Assembly (NCBI GenBank): GCA_020344295.1
Contig: CP070819.1
Coordinates: 412,767 to 422,841 of the forward strand
Direction of reading: 5' to 3'
Length of the DNA stretch: 10,075 nucleotides
Origin: Dehalococcoidia bacterium
Lineage (GTDB): Bacteria > Chloroflexota > Dehalococcoidia > SZUA-161
The translations under genes and the position numbers were made by a program. Under the pieces are notes generated by a model. The model was not told the DNA's origin, did no database searches, and worked only from the letters and a program-made list of their open reading frames with translations. This document shows positions 5,211 through 10,075 of this stretch, one piece after another (positions within the stretch are counted from its first letter, which is position 1; each line of letters begins with the position of its first letter).

Positions 5211-5863
5211 TATCGGTCTTTTTTCCTTACCGATATATCAATACCCGTGGCCTGTGGAATCCTCTTCAGTGATGCCACGAGGCCGATCAACACGTTGGAT
5301 ATCAAATTCCGTACAAAATCGTTGAGTGGCACTGGCTCCCCGTTTACGTAAAGGGAGACTGCCGCCTTCTCCTCCTTAGTGCAATATTCGCCCTCGATCA
5401 GATCGACTAGCGAACGCGAATCTTCTGTGGAGTACTGGGGAATATCCATTTCCAACATTTCGTCGGTCACGATGGCAAGGAGTTCCTCCTGTTCACTTAC
5501 GAGGTCTGATCCCATCTCCTTGCGATGAACCTCGATCTTGGGCACTTTGTTCTGTTTGAATCCCTCGGCTAGGACAATGTCGAAGTCCGGGCCTATAAAT
5601 CGTGACAGTTCGGCAAGGCTGCTGTCATGGTCCATCGTCCTGATGATGGCGAACCTATGCGGTGAGCTTATGACCACAGCGTCGCTACCTGCCTGAGCAT
5701 GGTGCCAGGAATCCTTGCCCTCAAGATCCAGATTAACATCATGGGCGCTGTGTTTTATGGTGGCCACTCTGTAGCCGCGACTCTTGAGCTCTGCCACGAG
5801 CTTACCCATAACGTACGTCTTCCCAACGCCACTCTTTCCGACTACTCCAATTATCGGTACCAT
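5210..5863 (-). CDS. mobB: Molybdopterin-guanine dinucleotide biosynthesis protein MobB with C-terminal extension
   Basis: MobB is a P-loop GTP-binding partner of MobA in attaching GMP to molybdopterin. The start chosen is ATG 5863, which puts the Walker A motif GKSGVGKT at residues 9-16, directly after the first beta strand as in the family. A longer frame from 5926 would add 21 unusual residues and overlap moeA. Further family blocks are T-I-K-H-S-A-H-D-V-N-L-D, the D-S-W-H-H-A-Q-A-G-S-D segment and the late E-G-F-K-x-x-x-x-P-K-I-E-V-H-R motif. The product has 217 residues, longer than the roughly 170 of E. coli MobB. The extra C-terminal part (about 155-217) includes V-S-L-Y-V-N-G-E-P-V-P-L-N-D-F-V and looks like a small added domain. 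It lies 28 nt after moeA and is joined to the next gene by TAATG. Confidence 0.9.
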   Translation of the reverse strand: MVPIIGVVGKSGVGKTYVMGKLVAELKSRGYRVATIKHSAHDVNLDLEGKDSWHHAQAGSDAVVISSPHRFAIIRTMDHDSSLAELSRFIGPDFDIVLAEGFKQNKVPKIEVHRKEMGSDLVSEQEELLAIVTDEMLEMDIPQYSTEDSRSLVDLIEGEYCTKEEKAAVSLYVNGEPVPLNDFVRNLISNVLIGLVASLKRIPQATGIDISVRKKDR

Positions 5864-5891
5864 GATCCAATCCCAATATTTATTGATATAA

Positions 5892-7145
5892 CTACAACTC
5901 CTGTTCCCAGTCCAGCATCTGCACAACGACTTCGTCGCCTACATTGACTGCAGGCACATCCTCGGGAACAATCATCAGCCCGTTGGCCAGTGCCATGGAT
6001 GTCAGGATCCCCGAACCCTGTGGACCCACGAGGCTGGCGTAATATTCACCCTCTTCCTGTCTGACCTTTACCCGGGCGAAGACCCGCCGCCCATCCCTGT
6101 TCTTGATATAGCTTTCGGACCTGGCGCGGATAGTGGGCTTATCGGAGATCTTTCTGCCGAGCATCTTGAATATAGCCGGTCGGGCGAACTGCTCGAAGGT
6201 TATCATTGAGCTAACAGGGTTCCCCGGAAGCCCTAGATGCGGGACCGCCTTTTTACCGAGTTGCAGCATGCCGAAAGCTAGCGGTTTGCCCGGCTTCATT
6301 CGCACTGTCCAGAAGGTAACTTCTCCCTGCTCGGCCAGCACATCTTTAACCACATCATAGTCCCCTACGGAGACTCCTGCTGAGGTGATGAGCAGGTCAG
6401 CATCACGAGCCTCTCTAATTTTCTCCTTCAACGATTTCATGTTGTCGCGGGCGATGCCCAGTATCTTGGGAACAGCTCCGCAGCGCGTAGCCTGGGCAGC
6501 GAGGCTGTAAGTATTGCTGCTGTAGATCTTCCCCACCTCCAGTGGCTTCCCGACATCCAGGAGTTCATCTCCTGTTGACAGAATCGCCACCAGGGGGCGA
6601 CGGTGAACAGGAACCACGTCCCGACCCAGTGACGCAAGAACACCAATCTCTTGGGGACGGAGCAATGTGCCTTTCGATAAAACCAGGCTGCCACTGGTGA
6701 TATCCTCACCGGCTTGTCTGATATTCAAACCCACTCTAACCTCGCGGAAAACACCGATCTCCGTCAGAGGCTCATTGTTGGCCTTGCGCTTCTCCTCGTC
6801 CGTATCCTCGAACTGGACTACAGCATCGGCGCCGGTCGGAATAGGCGCGCCGGTCATTATCCTGATCGCAGTTCCCGGTGTAACCTCCTCCTTGGTCAGA
6901 TATCCTGCGGCCACCTCGCCGATAACGCGGAGAATATTAGGGGACGAATGTGTGGCGCCTACGGTGCTTTCCGCCTGCACCGCATAGCCGTCCATGGCTG
7001 TATTATCCATTCCCGGGATATCGATTGTAGAGTATATGTCCTCTGCCAGTACCTGACCCATGCTGTCGAGGATCAATTCATCCTCCGCTTCGAGGACATC
7101 GACGTGGCTGAGCACTTTGTCCAGGGCTTCTTCAACAGATATCAT
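5892..7145 (-). CDS. moeA: Molybdopterin molybdenumtransferase MoeA
   Basis: MoeA inserts molybdenum into adenylylated molybdopterin to give Moco. The 417 residues match the normal length. Family blocks appear in order: P-G-M-D-N-T-A-M-D-G-Y-A in domain I, M-T-G-A-P-I-P-T-G-A-D-A-V-V, then the MogA-like domain with ILSTGDEL, S-A-G-V-S-V-G-D-Y-D, MKPGKPLAFG and GLPGNPVSSM. A C-terminal beta-barrel (domain IV, about residues 345-417) follows. Key residues seen include the Asp and Thr of the D-N-T-A-M-D loop and the Asp of STGDEL. Start ATG 7145 follows the hydrolase stop by 13 nt, with a weak purine-rich ribosome site (GTCAGAGAT), fitting translational coupling. No MogA, MoaA or MoaC genes are in the window. 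Confidence 0.96.
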   Translation of the reverse strand: MISVEEALDKVLSHVDVLEAEDELILDSMGQVLAEDIYSTIDIPGMDNTAMDGYAVQAESTVGATHSSPNILRVIGEVAAGYLTKEEVTPGTAIRIMTGAPIPTGADAVVQFEDTDEEKRKANNEPLTEIGVFREVRVGLNIRQAGEDITSGSLVLSKGTLLRPQEIGVLASLGRDVVPVHRRPLVAILSTGDELLDVGKPLEVGKIYSSNTYSLAAQATRCGAVPKILGIARDNMKSLKEKIREARDADLLITSAGVSVGDYDVVKDVLAEQGEVTFWTVRMKPGKPLAFGMLQLGKKAVPHLGLPGNPVSSMITFEQFARPAIFKMLGRKISDKPTIRARSESYIKNRDGRRVFARVKVRQEEGEYYASLVGPQGSGILTSMALANGLMIVPEDVPAVNVGDEVVVQMLDWEQEL

Positions 7146-7158
7146 ATCTCTGACTTTC

Positions 7159-8079
7159 TTACTTTCGTCTTGATGACGCTTGCTTCAATGCCTGGTCCAT
7201 GAAATCTGTTACCTTGGCGATGTACTCCTCAGGCTGTGCTCTGTAGGAGCCTACATGCGGCGCCTCGGGCACTACCCAGAGCCTGTTATTTGGATTATCG
7301 ATGGAATGATACAGCCTCATTGCACTCTCAACCGGGACGGTGCGATCGAACTCGCCGTGGATAAAGAAGACAGGGCGTGGAGCGATCTTGGCCACAGCAT
7401 CGATCGGGCTGGCCTCATCGATGTCGAATCTGTAGGCCAGCTTGGCTACTTTTGGCATAAGGGGAGTCAGGAATCCCGGTATGTAGGGACGTCTGGCGAT
7501 CTCACTTCGGATCAGGTCCCTGAGTTCAGCCCAGCAGCTATCTGATACTACTGCCGGGACATCTCGATCTTCGGCAGCTGCCAGCAGCGATGATGCTGCA
7601 CCCATCGAGAAACCAAGAAGGCCTATGCTTTGCGGCGCGATGCCCCGCTCCCTGACGAAGTCAATCGCACCCTGCACGTCTCTTCTCTCATAGAACCCTG
7701 CCGTCATTCTGGCGTTTCCCGATTCACCGTGTCCGCGAAGGTCGTACATCAGGACATCGTAGCCATGTTCTGTCAATGCCTTTGCTATCTCCAGCATACC
7801 GATGGTAGCGTCAGCACGGTGAAAGCCACCACTATGGGTCATAATGATACAGCGTTTGCTTTTCCTCTTCGCTTTGATGTACCAGCCGCTCAGTGCGACC
7901 GCATCGATAGTTGCGGGAAAGGAGACGTCCTCGTATTTCAGTCCCAGAGCTGAGGGATCGTCCTTGATCTTCACACGCCTTGCCCGGGTCAGGGAGTTGA
8001 ACTTGTACGCTATTACTCCCGCAATGGCCACACTCGAAACGACCGCGGAAACAAGTCCTATCCTGCCCCACCGGCTCAT
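7159..8079 (-). CDS. Membrane-anchored alpha/beta hydrolase
   Basis: This is a serine hydrolase of the alpha/beta fold with 306 residues. An N-terminal hydrophobic segment (about residues 7-26) without a lipobox or clear cleavage site suggests a membrane anchor. The catalytic triad is readable: nucleophile S158 in G-F-S-M-G, acid D245 in H-G-E-F-D-R-T-V-P, and H275 in P-E-A-P-H-V. The oxyanion region is T-H-S-G-G (81-85), and Y-D-L-R-G-H-G-E-S is the usual strand-4 signature. The profile resembles BAAT/acyl-CoA thioester or peptidase-like hydrolases (FrsA/YqiA style), but the substrate is unknown. Its ATG overlaps the mobA TGA in ATGA (8079-8076), with GAGGGG and AGGG just upstream as ribosome site. 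It is unusual to find such an enzyme between mobA and moeA; this may be operon hitch-hiking. Confidence 0.88.
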   Translation of the reverse strand: MSRWGRIGLVSAVVSSVAIAGVIAYKFNSLTRARRVKIKDDPSALGLKYEDVSFPATIDAVALSGWYIKAKRKSKRCIIMTHSGGFHRADATIGMLEIAKALTEHGYDVLMYDLRGHGESGNARMTAGFYERRDVQGAIDFVRERGIAPQSIGLLGFSMGAASSLLAAAEDRDVPAVVSDSCWAELRDLIRSEIARRPYIPGFLTPLMPKVAKLAYRFDIDEASPIDAVAKIAPRPVFFIHGEFDRTVPVESAMRLYHSIDNPNNRLWVVPEAPHVGSYRAQPEEYIAKVTDFMDQALKQASSRRK

Positions 8080-8738
8080 TTACCCTGCCCCTCGCTCGTG
8101 TTCCTTGCCTGTGAATGACGCTGTATCATGCCCTCGGTTTCCTGTGAAGCCAGCATCCGAGCTTTTTCGAGATCAGCACTGGTATTGATATTAAAGAAGC
8201 TCAGATGTCTGGGATCGAATCTTTCTATCTCGTCTTTCTCCATATACCTTACCCTGACAAGATCGAGGAGGTCGCTTATCTTGAGGCTGTCTTTGTTAAG
8301 TAAGTCCTCCAGGGGGCGCAGACAGGACTGAGAATAGACAGCGTGAAGCGGCTCCCGGTAATCTCCTATCCTGGGAATCACGACGTCGAAGTCTGTAGAA
8401 ATGTCGATCATGTAGTGTAGTAGAGCTGTGTTGAGAAACGGCATGTCGCAGGCCACTGCCAGGTTACGGTCGTTGCTCGAGTGTACCAGCCCTGTATATA
8501 TCCCCGCCAGTGGCCCCTTTTCGGGATAGAGATCGACCACCGTCTTTGCCGGGGAATATGAGGAAAACGCCGATTTTGACTGTCTTTCCGAGATCACTAT
8601 CAGGATTTCAGCGCTGAGCGGGCTGAGTTTATCGATAGTTCGCTCGATCAGGCTCTTTCCGGCTATCGTCTCATTATGCTTTGCTTTACCCAGGCGCGAG
8701 CTACGGCCGCCGGCGAGGACAATCGATGTCGTATTCAA
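8076..8738 (-). CDS. mobA: Molybdenum cofactor guanylyltransferase MobA, TTG start
   Basis: MobA transfers GMP from GTP to Mo-molybdopterin, making MGD for DMSO-reductase-family enzymes. The 220-residue sequence has the nucleotidyltransferase loop L-A-G-G-R-S-S-R-L-G-K-A-K (residues 8-20, with K20 the conserved Lys), G-P-L-A-G-I (75-80), A-C-D-M-P-F with metal-binding Asp98, and the late F-N-I-N-T-S-A-D-L-E signature. The start is TTG 8738, placing the first strand immediately after it; no ATG or GTG lies upstream in frame close by, and the ribosome site is weak. The tail beyond residue 200 is hydrophilic and not conserved. It is the first gene of the operon, and the hydrolase begins within its stop codon. 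CTP-using relatives such as MocA are less likely given the mobB and moeA neighbours. Confidence 0.9.
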   Translation of the reverse strand: MNTTSIVLAGGRSSRLGKAKHNETIAGKSLIERTIDKLSPLSAEILIVISERQSKSAFSSYSPAKTVVDLYPEKGPLAGIYTGLVHSSNDRNLAVACDMPFLNTALLHYMIDISTDFDVVIPRIGDYREPLHAVYSQSCLRPLEDLLNKDSLKISDLLDLVRVRYMEKDEIERFDPRHLSFFNINTSADLEKARMLASQETEGMIQRHSQARNTSEGQGK

Positions 8739-8780
8739 GGTAGAGGTGCCTGTTCCCCTTATCCTCAGCTCTGTATAACT

Positions 8781-8810
8781 ATTGTATCACTTTCATCGCT
8801 GAAATGTAAG
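8781..8810 (-). promoter_or_regulatory. Promoter candidate for the mobA-moeA-mobB operon
   Basis: On the minus strand a -35 box CTTACA (8810-8805) is followed by 18 nt and a -10 box TACAAT (8786-8781, one mismatch). It lies in the 95-nt gap between pcm and mobA, about 40 nt before the TTG start. No riboswitch-like structure fits in the short leader. Because no terminator is visible after pcm, read-through from pcm is also possible. Confidence 0.45.
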
Positions 8811-8833
8811 AAGATAGCTTAACAATCTTTACT

Positions 8834-9472
8834 CTATTCCCTCTTCCAACCGCCCTCGCCAATGAGGGGAACGAAACGGCATGGTCCTAGGTTGATATGC
8901 TCCATCCCGTCCTTACGCCTGACGACCTTTATCAGGTCCTGCTCGAAAGGGGTGCCGACTGGGATCACCAACCTCCCACCGATGGCAAGCTGGTCCACCA
9001 GGTCCTGCGGCACGCTGGGGGCTCCAGCGGTCACGATTATGGCATCGTACAGTGCTTCTTTTTCCCAGCCGATTTTCTCCCCAGCGATGTGAATCTCTAT
9101 ATTCCTGTAGCCCAGCAGGGACAGCACTTTCCTCGCCCCCTCTGCCAGCTTCCGGTGGCGCTCGACGGAGACCACCTTTCGTGCCAGTTCGGCGAGGATG
9201 GCTGCCTGGTAACCGCTTCCCGTGCCGACCTCCAGCACCTTCTCGTTGCCTTTGAGATCGAGTGCCTCGGTCATGACACCGACGATCAGAGGTTGTGAAA
9301 TGGTCTGTCCCATGTCGATAGGAAGGGGGACGTTCTCGTAGGCGGCGTGCTGGCTCGATAGGGGTACGAAAAGCTCCCGGGGGACACGGCCCATTACATC
9401 GAGTACCTTCTTATCCTTAATCTCATGGGCCAGCTGCCGTATCAGCCTCGCACGGGCGGATTCCAGGTCCAT
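8834..9472 (-). CDS. pcm: Protein-L-isoaspartate O-methyltransferase
   Basis: This SAM-dependent cytoplasmic repair enzyme methylates L-isoaspartyl residues in damaged proteins, allowing their return to aspartate. The 212 residues are the normal length. The family signature Y-E-N-V-P-L-P-I-D-M-G-Q-T-I-S-Q-P (45-61) carries the active-site S59. The SAM motif I is V-L-E-V-G-T-G-S-G-Y-Q-A (79-90), with the acidic V-E-R of motif II downstream. P-x-G-x-P-F-E-Q-D-L and C-R-F-V-P-L-I-G mark the C-terminal part. Start ATG 9472 gives the expected N-terminal helix; the ribosome site is weak (GAGCGG). It is divergent from gatB, with its own promoter and a hairpin in its leader, and stops 95 nt before mobA. 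Confidence 0.96.
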   Translation of the reverse strand: MDLESARARLIRQLAHEIKDKKVLDVMGRVPRELFVPLSSQHAAYENVPLPIDMGQTISQPLIVGVMTEALDLKGNEKVLEVGTGSGYQAAILAELARKVVSVERHRKLAEGARKVLSLLGYRNIEIHIAGEKIGWEKEALYDAIIVTAGAPSVPQDLVDQLAIGGRLVIPVGTPFEQDLIKVVRRKDGMEHINLGPCRFVPLIGEGGWKRE

Positions 9473-9487
9473 TGTTCAACCGCTCTG

Positions 9488-9509
9488 GGAACCTGTTGGG
9501 GGAGGTTCC
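9488..9509 (-). other. Hairpin in the pcm leader
   Basis: GGAACCT (9488-9494) and AGGTTCC (9503-9509) are perfect 7-bp inverted repeats with an 8-nt loop (CCCCCAAC on the minus strand). The hairpin lies between the pcm promoter and its start, ending 15 nt before the ATG. No U-tract follows, so it is not a standard terminator. It could affect mRNA stability or ribosome access, or act as an operator. Confidence 0.45.
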
Positions 9510-9530
9510 GATTGTTTATAGTGCATCCTG

Positions 9531-9559
9531 AATATACCATAGACCGCATGAACAGTCCA
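9531..9559 (-). promoter_or_regulatory. Promoter for pcm
   Basis: On the minus strand TGGACT (9559-9554) is a four-of-six -35 box. A 17-nt spacer follows, ending in an extended -10 TG (9539-9538), and then TATATT (9536-9531), a five-of-six -10 box. Transcription would start near 9524, giving a leader of about 50 nt that includes the hairpin. Confidence 0.6.
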
Positions 9560-9570
9560 TATTATTAATG

Positions 9571-9584
9571 CCTGAGTTGTCAGG
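9571..9584. promoter_or_regulatory. Palindrome centred between the divergent pcm and gatB promoters
   Basis: CCTGA-GTTG-TCAGG is a perfect 5-bp inverted repeat with a 4-nt centre. It is 11 nt from the -35 box of pcm and 10 nt from the -35 box of gatB, an almost symmetrical place. It could be an operator for both promoters, but its short arms make chance a real possibility. Confidence 0.3.
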
Positions 9585-9594
9585 TCTCTTCCAC

Positions 9595-9623
9595 TTGCCA
9601 CTAATTGCGCTCGCTGATATACT
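9595..9623 (+). promoter_or_regulatory. Strong sigma70-type promoter for gatB
   Basis: TTGCCA (9595-9600) and TATACT (9618-9623) each match the sigma70 consensus at five of six positions and are separated by exactly 17 nt. The start of transcription would be near 9630, about 24 nt before the gatB ATG. This is the best promoter in the window. Confidence 0.72.
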
Positions 9624-9653
9624 AACTAGTTGTGTGCCAGAGGGGATGGCCAG

Positions 9654-10075
9654 ATGGAGTATGAGACGATAATCGGGCTGGAGGTGCATGCCCAGCTCCT
9701 GACCAAGAGCAAGATGTTCTGCAGTTGCAGCACCGATTATGCCGATGCACCGCCCAACACGCACGTCTGTCCTGTCTGCCTGGGCATGCCTGGAGTGCTT
9801 CCCACCATCAACCGCCAGGCGATCGAATACGCCATCATGACCGCCCTCGCGCTGAACTGTACCATAGCCGAGACCACCAGGTTCGACCGCAAGAACTACC
9901 CCTATCCGGACCTGATGAAGGGCTATCAGATATCACAATACGATAACCCTCTTTCATACGGCGGCTGGATCGACATCGAGGTTGATGATAAGAGCAGACG
10001 CATCGGTATCACACGTGTTCATCAGGAGGAGGACGTAGCCAAGCTCTGGCACCGCGACGATCCCAGCGGTGAGTC
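9654..10075 (+). CDS. gatB: Aspartyl/glutamyl-tRNA amidotransferase subunit B, N-terminal part (cut by window end)
   Basis: GatB is the tRNA-binding and kinase subunit of GatCAB, which converts Glu-tRNA(Gln) and Asp-tRNA(Asn) to Gln-tRNA(Gln) and Asn-tRNA(Asn). The visible 140 residues begin [20 protein letters not shown], with the conserved E10-V-H12 of the catalytic cradle. Zinc ligands follow as C23-x-C25 and C39-P-V-C42, then L-G-M-P-G-x-L-P. Further conserved blocks include F-D-R-K-N-Y-x-Y-P-D-L-x-K-G-Y-Q-I-S-Q and the H-Q-E-E-D segment near residue 125. Start ATG 9654 has AGGGGA 8 nt upstream; an ATG at 9646 is out of frame. gatA and gatC do not precede it, so the subunits are probably encoded apart. 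The gene runs off the right edge without a stop. Confidence 0.96.
   Translation, partial: MEYETIIGLEVHAQLLTKSKMFCSCSTDYADAPPNTHVCPVCLGMPGVLPTINRQAIEYAIMTALALNCTIAETTRFDRKNYPYPDLMKGYQISQYDNPLSYGGWIDIEVDDKSRRIGITRVHQEEDVAKLWHRDDPSGE

Noticed and set aside
5864..5926. Longer MobB starting at 5926
   Set aside because: The extra 21 residues are rich in Cys, Trp and Tyr and unlike the family, and they overlap the end of moeA. MVPIIGVVGKSG is the normal MobB N-terminus.
6437..7202. Frames of 90-162 residues over moeA in other frames
   Set aside because: They overlap MoeA sequence with full family motifs and show no motifs of their own.
7180..7953. Plus-strand frames over the hydrolase gene
   Set aside because: They are antisense shadows of a gene with an intact catalytic triad.
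8862..9298. Plus-strand frames over pcm
   Set aside because: They are antisense shadows of a full-length Pcm.
9516..9946. Frames crossing the divergent promoter region and gatB
   Set aside because: They overlap the gatB coding region or its promoter, have no recognisable motifs, and do not fit with the GatB frame that has zinc ligands and conserved blocks.

Overview
This window looks like a chromosomal housekeeping segment of a bacterium with moderate GC content. The gene set is protoheme farnesyltransferase, queuine tRNA-ribosyltransferase, a PflX-type radical SAM protein, acylphosphatase, molybdenum-cofactor genes, Pcm and GatB. Together with a small Lys/Arg-rich protein and two poorly known operon genes, it recalls Dehalococcoidia-like Chloroflexota. 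That placement is an inference from family impressions, not from a search. There are no tRNA or rRNA genes, insertion sequences, CRISPR arrays or phage signatures. The longest non-coding stretch is about 180 bases.

Left part, plus strand (1-4026). The window opens inside a gene whose C-terminus is a CBS-domain pair, typical of the tail of ClC-type chloride channels. An in-frame TGA at 286-288 interrupts the second CBS domain, and recognisable CBS sequence continues in the same frame to a TAA at 409-411. A ctaB-like heme O synthase and tgt follow closely. After a promoter-like sequence comes a 50-residue Lys/Arg-rich protein whose poly-Glu end is encoded by five GAG codons. These codons also form a strong Shine-Dalgarno sequence for the PflX-like radical SAM gene, whose best-fitting initiation codon is AUA. 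An acylphosphatase gene ends this run.

Middle, minus strand (8738 down to 3998). One tightly packed operon reads mobA, an alpha/beta hydrolase with a membrane anchor, moeA, mobB, a DUF362-like protein, and an unknown 158-residue protein. Junctions are overlaps or very short gaps (ATGA, 13 nt, 28 nt, TAATG, 26-nt overlap), which suggests co-transcription and translational coupling. MoeA inserts molybdenum into molybdopterin, and MobA (with MobB) attaches GMP, so the operon supports (bis-)MGD enzymes of the DMSO-reductase family. The last two genes are the least understood part of the window. The final gene converges on acylphosphatase with a 29-nt overlap, inside which lies half of a 27-nt tandem duplication.

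Right part (8834-10075). pcm (minus) and gatB (plus, cut by the window end) are divergently transcribed from a 181-bp region with two well-formed sigma70-type promoters, a small palindrome between them and a hairpin in the pcm leader. No single spectacular new system is evident. The points most worth checking are the interrupted CBS gene, the AUA start with its dual-use GAG repeat, the DUF362 and unknown genes in the Mo-cofactor operon, and the Gln-to-His change in Tgt.
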